Part shown: one piece after another, positions 52,050 to 60,354 of the stretch
Numbering within the stretch: position 1 is the first letter of the stretch
Layout of the letters: every line of letters begins with the position of its first letter
DNA from: an uncultured Eubacteriales bacterium
GTDB lineage: Bacteria; Bacillota; Clostridia; Oscillospirales; Acutalibacteraceae
DNA length: 62,538 bases
Direction: 5' to 3'
Assembly (NCBI GenBank): GCA_934552855.1
Contig: CAKTEU010000011.1
Coordinates: 1-62,538 of the forward strand
Position numbers and translations under genes: made by a program
Notes under the pieces: generated by a model
The model's database searches: none
The model's input: only the letters and a program-made list of their open reading frames with translations
Told to the model about the DNA's origin: nothing

Positions 52050-53018
52050 TTGGAGCGTATTATTGCTATTGACAGACTTGAGCACGCAGTGAGCCTTTTT
52101 GGCTCGTTTGACGAAAACATCAAACTTATTGAAAACGAGTTTTCCGTTTCTGTTCTCAGCCGCGGAAGCGAACTTAAAATTCAGGGTGACGAAGAAAACT
52201 GTGCCCTTGCCGAACGTGCCGTGAACGGCCTTCTTTCGCTTGTTTCAAAGGGCGAATCGCTGAGTGAACAAAATGTCAGATATGTTATTTCACTTGTCAG
52301 AGAGGGCAGCGAAGAAAAGCTTTCTTCAATGGGAAAAGACTGCGTTTGCATCACCGCAAAGGGAAAGCCGGTCAAAGCAAAAACCCTCGGTCAAAAAAAA
52401 TATCTTGAAGCAATTAGAAACAACACTATTGTAATCGGTGTCGGTCCCGCCGGAACGGGAAAAACCTATCTTGCCGTTGCAATGGCAGTCAGTGCTTTCA
52501 GGGCAAAAGAGGTTAACCGAATCATTCTCACCCGTCCCGCCGTTGAGGCCGGCGAAAAGCTCGGCTTTCTTCCCGGCGATCTTCAGCAAAAAGTTGACCC
52601 ATATCTTCGTCCTTTGTATGATGCGCTTTTTGATATGCTCGGGCCGGAAAGCTTTCAGCGTTATCAGGAAAGGGGAAACATTGAAGTTGCCCCTCTTGCA
52701 TATATGAGAGGACGGACTCTTGACGACAGCTTTATAATTCTTGATGAAGCTCAGAACACAACGGTCGAACAAATGAAAATGTTTTTGACCCGTCTCGGCT
52801 TCAATTCAAAAATCGTTGTCACCGGCGATATTACTCAAATCGATCTTCCCGACGGAAAGCGTTCGGGTTTGGTTGATATAATAAAGATCCTTAAAAATAT
52901 TGACGATATTCAAACCGTCCGTTTTTCCGAAAAGGACGTTGTTCGCCACAAATTGGTTCAGGATATAATCAAGGCATATGAAAAATATGAGGAGGCGCAC
53001 AAAAAATATGAAAGATAA
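52050..53018 (+). CDS. phoH: PhoH-like ATPase
   Basis: A 322-residue PhoH/YbeZ-family protein. Residues about 30-70 are a KH-like or R3H-like N-terminal part; the ATPase has Walker A GPAGTGKTYLA and Walker B LDEAQN, followed by RLGFNSKIVVTGDITQIDLP. It is thought to work with YbeY in RNA metabolism. The start is TTG at 52050 eleven bases after GGAGG; GTG at 52038 overlaps that site. It is followed by ybeY with an 11-base overlap, an arrangement conserved in nearly all bacteria. Confidence 0.95.
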   Translation: MERIIAIDRLEHAVSLFGSFDENIKLIENEFSVSVLSRGSELKIQGDEENCALAERAVNGLLSLVSKGESLSEQNVRYVISLVREGSEEKLSSMGKDCVCITAKGKPVKAKTLGQKKYLEAIRNNTIVIGVGPAGTGKTYLAVAMAVSAFRAKEVNRIILTRPAVEAGEKLGFLPGDLQQKVDPYLRPLYDALFDMLGPESFQRYQERGNIEVAPLAYMRGRTLDDSFIILDEAQNTTVEQMKMFLTRLGFNSKIVVTGDITQIDLPDGKRSGLVDIIKILKNIDDIQTVRFSEKDVVRHKLVQDIIKAYEKYEEAHKKYER

Positions 53019-53514
53019 AATCAAGGTTATAATCAGCAACGATCAGCATGTTGAAAAAATTCCGACCGGTGTGCGGATGCTCATCAGACGTTGCTGCAAC
53101 GCCGTTTTGGTTAACGAAGGCTTCAAAGGCTCTGCGGAAATCAGCGTTTCAATCGTTGACGATGAAACAATACATAAACTTAATCTTGAATATCGGGGCG
53201 TTGACCGTTCAACGGATGTTCTTTCGTTTCCTCTCGGCGTGAACGGCGTTTATGACATAAATAACGACACGGGAGCACGGATGCTCGGCGATATTGTTAT
53301 TTCAATTGAACACGCAATCAAACAGGCAAAGCTTTACGGCCATACTTTTGACCGTGAAATTGCTTTTTTAACCGTTCATTCAATGCTTCATCTTCTCGGT
53401 TATGATCATGAACCGGGCGGGCTTGAACTTGTTCGCATGAGAGAAAAGGAAGAAGCGGTTCTCACTCAGCTCGGCCTTGTCAGAAGCGGAAGCTATTACA
53501 CAATGGAAGAATAA
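53008..53514 (+). CDS. ybeY: Endoribonuclease YbeY
   Basis: A 168-residue zinc RNase involved in 16S rRNA 3'-end maturation and ribosome quality control. The metal site is HSMLHLLGYDHE (three His in H-x3-H-x5-H). It also contains the conserved STDVLSFPLG. The ATG at 53008 has GAGGAGG 12 bases upstream and lies inside the end of phoH; two in-frame ATGs further up are less well placed. Confidence 0.96.
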   Translation: MKDKIKVIISNDQHVEKIPTGVRMLIRRCCNAVLVNEGFKGSAEISVSIVDDETIHKLNLEYRGVDRSTDVLSFPLGVNGVYDINNDTGARMLGDIVISIEHAIKQAKLYGHTFDREIAFLTVHSMLHLLGYDHEPGGLELVRMREKEEAVLTQLGLVRSGSYYTMEE

Positions 53515-53527
53515 TTATTGAAAGGAA

Positions 53528-53572
53528 GCCGAAGAAAGCGGACGTGTGTTCCGGCTTTCTTCGGTGCTTTTT
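53528..53572 (+). terminator. Terminator-like hairpin immediately before dgkA
   Basis: CCGAAGAAAGC (53529-53539) pairs perfectly with GCTTTCTTCGG (53554-53564), plus a G-U pair, and is followed by GCTTTTT. It ends two bases before the dgkA ATG, so any transcript reaching dgkA must read through it. Alternatively it is part of the coding region, if dgkA starts at TTG 53518. Confidence 0.6.
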
Positions 53573-53574
53573 GT

Positions 53575-54063
53575 ATGAAAAATTACAGAGATTTATTTAA
53601 AAGCTTTTTTTATGCTTTTCGCGGAATCGGTTCAACAATTTTGACCGAACGCAATATGCGCATACACCTCACCTGTATTGTTTATATGTTTTCAATTCTC
53701 TCTTTGACCGATTGGTTCACGCTCACAAGGCTTGATTGGGTGGCGCTTGTTTTTGCAAGTGCGCTTGTTATTGCCGGGGAGCTTTTCAATACAGCAATTG
53801 AAAATGCCGTTGACCTTGCAACAAGCGAATACAACGAATTTGCAAAAAAAGCAAAGGATGCCGCTTCCGGCGCAGTGCTCGTTTGTGCAATCGGTGCGGT
53901 TGCCGTTGGGCTTTTTGTTCTTCTTCAGCCTAAAGCGTTTTCAAAAATGTATCATTATTTTCGCTCCGAACCGCTCATGTTTGCTCTTTTTGCTTTGAGT
54001 ATTGTTCCTGCAACGCTGTTTATTTTCTTCGGATTCAAAAAAGGAGGAAAAAAGAATGATTGA
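53575..54063 (+). CDS. dgkA: Diacylglycerol/undecaprenol kinase family protein
   Basis: A 162-residue integral membrane kinase of the DagK family. The sequence FKSFFYAFRGIGSTILTERN and the catalytic region AGELFNTAIENAVDLAT are diagnostic. In Firmicutes these enzymes phosphorylate undecaprenol rather than diacylglycerol. Four membrane segments are predicted, one more than usual at the C-terminal end (MFALFALSIVPATLFIFFGF). The ATG at 53575 gives the family start but has no ribosome site, and a terminator-like hairpin precedes it; TTG at 53518 would add 19 residues. The order phoH-ybeY-dgkA is conserved with Bacillus. Confidence 0.88.
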   Translation: MKNYRDLFKSFFYAFRGIGSTILTERNMRIHLTCIVYMFSILSLTDWFTLTRLDWVALVFASALVIAGELFNTAIENAVDLATSEYNEFAKKAKDAASGAVLVCAIGAVAVGLFVLLQPKAFSKMYHYFRSEPLMFALFALSIVPATLFIFFGFKKGGKKND

Positions 54064-54763
54064 CCGTTTTTCAAGAACACGTCTTCTTTTTGGCAATGAG
54101 GGCATTGAAAAACTTCAAAGAGCAAAAGTTGCGGTTTTCGGCGTGGGCGGAGTCGGCGGCTTTGCGGTCGAAGCACTTGCAAGAACAGGCGTGGGTACGC
54201 TTGAAATTGTTGACAGCGACACAGTGAGCCTTACAAATATCAACCGTCAGATAATTGCTCTTGAAAGTACAATAGGCCAAAAAAAGGTTGACGTTCTCAA
54301 AAAAAGACTGCTTGACATCAATCCGGAGATAAATGTCATTGCCCGTGATGAATTTTTTCTTCCCGAAACATCAAAAACCTTTGACTTTTCATCGTATGAT
54401 TATGTTGTTGACGCAATTGACACAGTCAGCGGAAAAATTGAGCTTGTTATGAGGGCAAAAGAGGCAGGCACGCCGATAATTTGCTCAATGGGAGCCGGAA
54501 ACAAGCTTGACCCAACGCGCTTTGAGGTTTCCGATATTTATTCAACGTCGGTTTGTCCGCTTGCCCGTGTAATGCGTACCGAACTGAGAAAAAGGGGAGT
54601 CAAAAAGCTGAAAGTTGTTTATTCAAAAGAACCGGCTCAAAAGCCGCGTGAAAGCGAAGAACAAAGCGGAAAACGTCAAACTCCGGGTTCGCTTGCCTTT
54701 GTTCCCTCTGTTGCGGGACTCATCATTGCTTCGGAAGTTGTGAAAGATATTGTGGGATATTGA
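54056..54763 (+). CDS. tcdA: tRNA threonylcarbamoyladenosine dehydratase (TcdA/CsdL)
   Basis: A 235-residue E1-like ATPase that cyclises t6A37 of tRNA to ct6A. The nucleotide-binding loop is VFGVGGVGGFAVEALAR, followed by IVDSDTVSLTNINRQI and DYVVDAIDTVSGK. The length is shorter than UBA/ThiF or MoeB, and it lacks the CxxC zinc motifs of those, which fits TcdA. AAGGAGG precedes the ATG, which overlaps the end of dgkA. It is the last gene of the run; the MITE-like copy D follows by 17 bases and may terminate it. Confidence 0.92.
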   Translation: MIDRFSRTRLLFGNEGIEKLQRAKVAVFGVGGVGGFAVEALARTGVGTLEIVDSDTVSLTNINRQIIALESTIGQKKVDVLKKRLLDINPEINVIARDEFFLPETSKTFDFSSYDYVVDAIDTVSGKIELVMRAKEAGTPIICSMGAGNKLDPTRFEVSDIYSTSVCPLARVMRTELRKRGVKKLKVVYSKEPAQKPRESEEQSGKRQTPGSLAFVPSVAGLIIASEVVKDIVGY

Positions 54764-54780
54764 TAACTTAACAAAAAAAC

Positions 54781-54947
54781 GGGGACTGCTTGATTCAGAT
54801 GAAGAACAAATAGTAAAAGTAATTTCTATTTAAAATTAAAAAACAAAGCTATAATTCACGCTGCTCTTTCTTTTTGAAAGTATCCGTAAATTATAGCTTT
54901 TTTTATTTTGATTTTACTTTTTGTTCTGCGCCAAATGCGACAGTCCC
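54781..54947 (+). repeat. MITE-like palindromic element, copy D
   Basis: Ends are GGGACTG (54782-54788) and CAGTCCC (54941-54947), a perfect 7-base inverted repeat, extended by imperfect pairing (AGAACAAATAGTAAAA against the complement of TTTTACTTTTTGTTCT). Inner arms AAAGCTATAATT (54846 onward) and AATTATAGC plus seven T form a stem with a T run on one side and an A run on the other. It fills the spacer between the converging genes tcdA and trpB. Confidence 0.8.
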
Positions 54948-54953
54948 AACTTT

Positions 54954-56186
54954 TTACTTGTTAAAAAACTTTTCTCCGCAGCCGTATTTTTCAAAAACAT
55001 AGTCAACGTCTTTGTCGCCTCGGCCGGAAAGGTTTGCAAGGATAGAACCCGATGAATGTTCTCTTGCATATCTTATTGCATATGCCACTGCGTGCGAACT
55101 TTCAATTGCCGGAATAATACCCTCGTATCTTGAAAGCAGGAAGAACGCTTCCATTGCTTCTTCGTCCGTAACGCTTTCATATTTTACCCTTCCCAAGTCA
55201 CGAAGATATGCGTGTTCGGGACCTACGCCGGGATAGTCAAGGCCGCTTGCAATTGAGTAAACCGGGAGCGGTTCGCCGTTTTCGTCCTGAAGGAGATAGC
55301 TTTTGAATCCGTGAAGAATGCCTTCTGTTCCGAATTTCATTGAAGCGGCATGGTCGCCGATTTCGGGACCTCTTCCGAGAGGTTCAACGCCGTAAATTTC
55401 AACCGGGTCCGCAAGGAACGGAACAAACATTCCGATTGAATTTGAACCGCCGCCAACGCAGGCACAAACAGCGTCCGGCAAAAAGCCGGTCATTTCAATG
55501 AATTGTTCCCTTGCTTCCTCTCCGACAATTGCCTGAAAATCACGAACCATTTTTGGAAACGGGTGAGGGCCGAGTGCGGAGCCGATGCAGTAAATTGCGG
55601 TGTCATATTCTTTCAAATACGCTTCAAAGGCGGCATCAACGGCTTCTTTGAGCGTTTTGAGGCCGTGTGTGACGGGAATAACGTTTGCGCCGAGCATTTT
55701 CATGCGGATTACATTCGGGTGCTGTTTTGCAATGTCAACCTCGCCCATATAGATGTCGCATTCAAGACCAAAGTATGCCGCAGCGGTTGCAAGCGCAACA
55801 CCGTGCTGGCCGGCACCGGTTTCTGCAATCAGCTTTTTCTTGCCGAGATACTTCGCAAGCAGACCTTCGCCCATGCAGTGGTTGAGCTTGTGCGCTCCGG
55901 TGTGGTTAAGATCTTCACGCTTGAGATAAATCTGACAGTTTCCGAAAAGGCGTGAGAGTCTTTCACAGTGATAAACCGGGGTCGGTCTGCCCTGAAACTC
56001 CTTTCGGATTCTGCGAAGCTCGTTGATAAATTTTGCGGAATGGCAGATTGCTTCATAAGCTTCGTCAATCTCTTTAAAAGCGGGAACAAGCTCCGGCGGA
56101 AGGTATGCGCCGCCGTAATTGCCGAAGTAGCCGTCCTTTGACGGAAATTCTTTTCTGTAGTTGTCAAAATCCCTGTATTTGTTCAT
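54954..56186 (-). CDS. trpB: Tryptophan synthase beta-chain (orphan)
   Basis: A 410-residue PLP enzyme that joins indole and serine to tryptophan. The Schiff-base lysine is in HTGAHKLNHCMG, the catalytic Glu in AETGAGQHGVA, and the phosphate loop in CVGGGSNSIGMF. The N-terminal segment GGAYLPPELVPAF and residues about 280-300 differ from the usual trpAB-linked TrpB, and no trpA or other trp gene is adjacent, so it may act as a stand-alone enzyme on free indole. Two in-frame starts (ATG 56186, GTG 56195) exist; the ATG with GGTG upstream is preferred. A short reading frame with a better ribosome site overlaps the start. Confidence 0.93.
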   Translation of the reverse strand: MNKYRDFDNYRKEFPSKDGYFGNYGGAYLPPELVPAFKEIDEAYEAICHSAKFINELRRIRKEFQGRPTPVYHCERLSRLFGNCQIYLKREDLNHTGAHKLNHCMGEGLLAKYLGKKKLIAETGAGQHGVALATAAAYFGLECDIYMGEVDIAKQHPNVIRMKMLGANVIPVTHGLKTLKEAVDAAFEAYLKEYDTAIYCIGSALGPHPFPKMVRDFQAIVGEEAREQFIEMTGFLPDAVCACVGGGSNSIGMFVPFLADPVEIYGVEPLGRGPEIGDHAASMKFGTEGILHGFKSYLLQDENGEPLPVYSIASGLDYPGVGPEHAYLRDLGRVKYESVTDEEAMEAFFLLSRYEGIIPAIESSHAVAYAIRYAREHSSGSILANLSGRGDKDVDYVFEKYGCGEKFFNK

Positions 56187-56238
56187 TGTTTTCACCGTTT
56201 TGCGGCTTGCTGCAAAAAGCTTTTTGCCGTCCTTTCAT
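56164..56238 (-). CDS. Possible leader peptide overlapping the trpB start
   Basis: A 24-codon frame beginning MKGRQKAFCSKP lies five bases after AAGGAG, the best ribosome site in this region, and runs 23 bases into trpB in another frame. It contains a GCAAAAAGCTTTTTGC palindrome (56211-56226) but no Trp codons, so it is not a classic trp attenuator leader. It could set translational coupling or be a chance frame. Low confidence. Confidence 0.35.
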   Translation of the reverse strand: MKGRQKAFCSKPQNGENNEQIQGF

Positions 56239-56268
56239 TTTTTCTCCTTGAAAAGTAAATATTGATTA

Positions 56269-56297
56269 ATTTTATCATTATAAAGCTGATTTGTCAA
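56269..56297 (-). promoter_or_regulatory. Promoter of trpB
   Basis: On the minus strand TTGACA (56292-56297) and TAAAAT (56269-56274) are separated by 17 bases. No T-box or TRAP-like triplet array is seen between it and trpB. Confidence 0.65.
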
Positions 56298-56370
56298 CAA
56301 AAACAGTTGTTCGGGCGATTTAAAGTTAAAATTAATATATACTATTTAATTTTGTTAAAAAGTTTTATGA

Positions 56371-57855
56371 ATTTTTAACAATACAATTTCCGATTGGGAA
56401 TTATTAATAAATGTAAATCTTCCTGCATCATTTTCCGAGATTGGAACAAGAAACTTCACCAGTGATTCATACACCGAATCATTGACCGTTGACGAAAACA
56501 ACGAAAAGTATTTTGCCCGTGACGGAGTAGTTTTTGAAAAAACGGCGGACGGAAATGCTTTGGTTTGCTGCCCCGGCGGAAAAACCGGCGAATATACAGT
56601 CCCCGAAGATACGGCAATCATAAGAGAGGGAGCATTTGGTTATTCATCGCTCAACAAGCTCGTTATTCCTGAGAGCGTCAAGGAATTGGAAGTCTCGGCG
56701 TTCTCTAACAGTTATTTCGATGTATATGTTTATAATAGAGACATTAAAGTTCCCGAAAAAGAAGGAAACGAAAATGTTACTCCTGCGGTGTATGATTTCT
56801 ACGGAACGGTTTATTGCTATCCCGATTCAACAATCAGCTTTGATACTTCCCGTGAAAATGACTATAACAGATGCGGAATAGTAATTTTTGAGGACAAGGA
56901 AGTTGACCACATTGCTATTGAGACTCTTCCCGATAAATGCGAGTATATCCGCCGGATTTATCCGAGTCCCGTTAGCGACGGCTTGGTTTTGCGTGTATAC
57001 TTTAAGGACGGAACCTCTGTTCTCAGAAAGAGCGGTTACAGAACCAATTTGAGAGATCTTGATTGTTATTATAAATTGGGAACCGTCACCGTTACCGTGT
57101 CTTACAGAACTTATGAAAACAACAGGTTTGAAACGACCTATGATGTTGAGATGAAGGACGTTGACCATGTTGATATCCGTTCCGGCGAAACAAAAACGGA
57201 AGATATAGGATATGACGCAAAAGAGGACGGAAAATACTTCTTTAAATTCACTCCTTCATGCAGCGGAGACTATGTGATAAGCTGGTCGTCAAATGAAAAT
57301 GCCATAACTTATTTGTATCTTGAGGATGAAAAGCTTGACGAAATAGAAAGAATCGCCGGCTATCAGTGTGAATACAGCTCAAAAACAATCACATTTGAAG
57401 AAGGAAAAACATATTATTTCTGTGCAGACACATGTGACAGCTCAAGGGTTAATAACTTTACTCTTTCGATTGCCTGCGCCGAACACAAAAAGTCCGATTG
57501 GATAATCGACATTCCTGCAACCTGCCTTGAAGGCGGAACAAGACATACCGAATGTCTCGGCTGCGGAAAGCTCTTTGAAACCGAAGAAATTCCGGCAAAG
57601 GGTCACACTCCGTCCGCTGTCCCCGGAAAAGCTGCAACCTGTGAAGAAGCCGGTCTTACCGAAGGTTCGGTTTGCTTTGTTTGCAATACGGTTTTGACCG
57701 CACAGGAAACGATTCCCGCAACAGGCCATAGCGATGCAAACGACGACGGAAAGTGCGATTTCTGCGGAAAAACTCTCCGTGAAAGAACTATCATCGATAA
57801 AATCAAAGACTTCTTCAAGAAAATTATCGACTGGTTCAAAAAGCTGTTTCCGTAA
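56371..57855 (+). pseudogene. 5'-truncated BspA-type surface protein
   Basis: The frame is open from a stop at 56368 to 57855, but it has no signal peptide and no usable start until a TTG at 56482. Translation upstream of this TTG already looks coding (INVNLPASFSEIG, SDSYTES), so the N-terminus appears to be missing. A BspA-like leucine-rich module follows (KLVIPESVKELEVSAFSNS), then Ig-like parts, two HTPSAVPGKAATCEEAG-type repeats and a final amphipathic KIKDFFKKIIDWFKKLFP. Intact relatives are secreted. If it is expressed from TTG 56482, it would be a cytoplasmic 457-residue protein, which seems unlikely. Confidence 0.6.
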
Positions 57856-57881
57856 TCCGTAATTGAAAAGTCAAAACCAAT

Positions 57882-57915
57882 AAAAAAGGCGCACTCCTCA
57901 TTGCGGGGAGTGCGT
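57882..57915 (-). terminator. Terminator of the pgk-tpiA-gpmI unit
   Basis: The minus-strand stem GCACTCC/GGAGTGC (arms at 57891-57897 and 57907-57913) is followed by six T (57882-57887 read from the minus strand). It lies just downstream of gpmI. Confidence 0.75.
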
Positions 57916-57934
57916 CAATTCTTTTGTTCGCTTT

Positions 57935-59467
57935 TTATTTAACAATGCTTACTCCGGTCATTTCCTCAGGCTGAGCAATTCCCATAATCTTAAGCATTGT
58001 CGGTGCAATGTCGCAAAGCTTTCCGCCGTCACGAAGCTCGCACTTGTGGTTAACAACAACAAACGGAACGGGGTTCGTTGTGTGTGCGGTGAACGGTGTG
58101 CCGTCCTCTGCAATCATCTTGTCTGCGTTGCCGTGGTCAGCGGTGATGAGCATTACGCCGCCCATTTCGGTTATTGCGTCAGAAACTCTGCCGACGCATT
58201 TGTCAACGGCTTCAACGGCTGCTTTTGCCGCTTCAAAAACGCCCGTGTGACCAACCATGTCGCAGTTTGCAAAGTTAAGGATGATTGCGTCATATTTGTT
58301 TGATTTGACAGCCTCAACAACCTTGTCGGTAACTTCGTATGCGCTCATTTCCGGCTGCATGTCATAGGTTGCAACTTTCGGCGAAGCAACAAGGATTCTG
58401 TCTTCACCCTTGAACTGCTTTTCAACGCCGCCGTTGAAGAAGAAGGTGACATGAGCATACTTTTCGGTTTCGGCAATACGAAGCTGAGTAAGACCAAGGT
58501 CTGAGATGTATTCGCCGAAGGTGTTTTTGAGTGACTGCGGCTTGAACGCAACGTGAACGTTCGGCATTGTTGCGTCGTACTGCGTCATGCAGACATAGTA
58601 AAGCGGGAAGAATCCGTTCTTTCTTTCAAAGCCGTTGAAAGCTTCGTCAACAAAAGTACGGGTAATTTCTCTTGCTCTGTCCGGACGGAAGTTGAAGAAA
58701 ACAACGGAATCGTTCGGCTTAACTGTTGCATTTTCAAGGCAAACGGTCGGAATAACAAATTCGTCGGTAAGGTGCTTTCCGTCCTCGTCAATCGTTTCAT
58801 ATGACTTTTTGATTGCTTCAACGGGGTCGGCTGCTTTGATTCCTTCGCCGTAAACCATTGCGGCATAAGCCTTTGAAACTCTTTCCCAACGGTTGTCTCT
58901 GTCCATTGCGTAGTAACGGCCCATAACGGTTGCAACCTTGCCTACGCCGATTTCATTAAGTTTTGCGATTGTTTCGGCAACGTAATCCGCACCGGAAGCC
59001 GGGGGGACGTCACGTCCGTCAAGGAAGCAGTGAACAAAAACTTTTTCAAGTCCCATCCTTTTTGCAAGCTCAACGATTGCATACATGTGAGTGTTGTGGC
59101 TGTGAACGCCGCCGTCGCTCATGAGTCCCATGAGGTGAAGAGCGGAACCGTTCTTTTTGCAGTTTTCCATTGCACCGACAAGTGCTTCGTTCTCAAAAAA
59201 GTCGCCGTCCTGAATGGACTTTGTGATTCTTGTAAGTTCCTGATAAACAACTCTGCCTGCGCCGATGTTTGTGTGGCCGACTTCGCTGTTGCCCATCTGA
59301 CCGTCGGGAAGACCAACGTCCATGCCGGAAGCACCGATGTATGTCATCGGGTTTTCGCTCATAAGGCGGTCAAGGTTAGGCTTGTTTGCTGCTGCGATAG
59401 CGTTTCCGTAATCGGACGGATTTTTTCCGAAACCGTCCATGATGCAAAGTAAAACAGTTTTTTTCAT
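57935..59467 (-). CDS. gpmI: 2,3-bisphosphoglycerate-independent phosphoglycerate mutase
   Basis: A 510-residue Mn-dependent enzyme interconverting 3- and 2-phosphoglycerate in lower glycolysis. The phosphoserine nucleophile is Ser61 in QMGNSEVGHTNIGAG, with the metal ligand pattern of the alkaline phosphatase superfamily (CIMDGFG at the N-terminus, TADHGNADKM and TAHTTNPVPF near the end). It is last in a pgk-tpiA-gpmI run on the minus strand. Enolase and gap are not in the window. Confidence 0.97.
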   Translation of the reverse strand: MKKTVLLCIMDGFGKNPSDYGNAIAAANKPNLDRLMSENPMTYIGASGMDVGLPDGQMGNSEVGHTNIGAGRVVYQELTRITKSIQDGDFFENEALVGAMENCKKNGSALHLMGLMSDGGVHSHNTHMYAIVELAKRMGLEKVFVHCFLDGRDVPPASGADYVAETIAKLNEIGVGKVATVMGRYYAMDRDNRWERVSKAYAAMVYGEGIKAADPVEAIKKSYETIDEDGKHLTDEFVIPTVCLENATVKPNDSVVFFNFRPDRAREITRTFVDEAFNGFERKNGFFPLYYVCMTQYDATMPNVHVAFKPQSLKNTFGEYISDLGLTQLRIAETEKYAHVTFFFNGGVEKQFKGEDRILVASPKVATYDMQPEMSAYEVTDKVVEAVKSNKYDAIILNFANCDMVGHTGVFEAAKAAVEAVDKCVGRVSDAITEMGGVMLITADHGNADKMIAEDGTPFTAHTTNPVPFVVVNHKCELRDGGKLCDIAPTMLKIMGIAQPEEMTGVSIVK

Positions 59468-59546
59468 TATAAAGATCTGCCTTTCAATAACTTTTTACTT
59501 TTCAAAAAAGGGCTGCAAAGCAACCCTTTTCATGATGTGTTGTTAA

Positions 59547-60314
59547 TTATTTGCTTGCGGCCTTAACGATTACCGAGAAGTCCTGAGCCTTGAGCGATGC
59601 GCCGCCGATGAGTCCGCCATCAACGTTGACCTTTGAAACAAGCTCGTCGGCGTTCTTTGCGTTCATCGAACCGCCGTACTGAACGGTAACGGTTTCTGCA
59701 ACGTCTGCGCCGTAAGCTTCAGCAATTGCCGCACGAACAAAGCCGTTTCCTTCGTCTGCCTGGTCGGCTGTTGCGGTAACGCCTGTTCCGATTGCCCAAA
59801 CGGGTTCATAAGCGATGATAACGTTTTTGAGCTGTTCGGCGGTAACGTTTGTGAGAGCCATTTTGGTTTGATACTTGAGGAGGGTTTCGGTATAGCCGAG
59901 TTCTCTCTGCTCAAGGGTTTCGCCAACGCAAACGATTGTCTTGAGTCCTGCGTTGAGGGCTGCAAGGGTACGAAGGTTAACGGTCTGGTCGGTTTCGCCG
60001 AAGTAGGTTCTTCTTTCGCTGTGACCGATTACAACATATTCAACGCCTGCTTCTTTGAGCATATCGGTTGAAACTTCACCGGTGTATGCGCCCGAAGCTT
60101 TGAAGTGAACGTTTTCTGCGCCGATTTTGATGTTTGAACCCTTAGCTGCTTCAACTGCTGCGGGAATGTCAATATAAGGAACGCAAAGAACAACGTCGCA
60201 ATCTGCGTCTGCAACAAGCGGCTTCATCTCGTTGATGAGAGCGGTTGTCTGCGAGGGGGTGTTGTTCATTTTCCAGTTTCCGGCAATAACTGCCTTGCGA
60301 AGTTCTTTTTTCAT
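59547..60314 (-). CDS. tpiA: Triose-phosphate isomerase
   Basis: A 255-residue TIM barrel interconverting dihydroxyacetone phosphate and glyceraldehyde 3-phosphate. Catalytic residues are in AGNWKMN (Lys), VIGHSERR (His) and IAYEPVWAIGTG (Glu), and the phosphate is bound by VQYGGSMNAKN. The ATG at 60314 has AAGGAGT eight bases upstream; the longer open frame extends into the spacer and is not used. It lies between pgk and gpmI. Confidence 0.97.
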   Translation of the reverse strand: MKKELRKAVIAGNWKMNNTPSQTTALINEMKPLVADADCDVVLCVPYIDIPAAVEAAKGSNIKIGAENVHFKASGAYTGEVSTDMLKEAGVEYVVIGHSERRTYFGETDQTVNLRTLAALNAGLKTIVCVGETLEQRELGYTETLLKYQTKMALTNVTAEQLKNVIIAYEPVWAIGTGVTATADQADEGNGFVRAAIAEAYGADVAETVTVQYGGSMNAKNADELVSKVNVDGGLIGGASLKAQDFSVIVKAASK

Positions 60315-60354
60315 TTTGGAAGACTCCTTTATTTTAAAGTATGGATTAACAAAA

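Noticed and set aside
56239..56300. trp attenuator or T-box before trpB
   Set aside because: The short frame has no Trp codons, and no GAG/UAG repeats or T-box signature are present.
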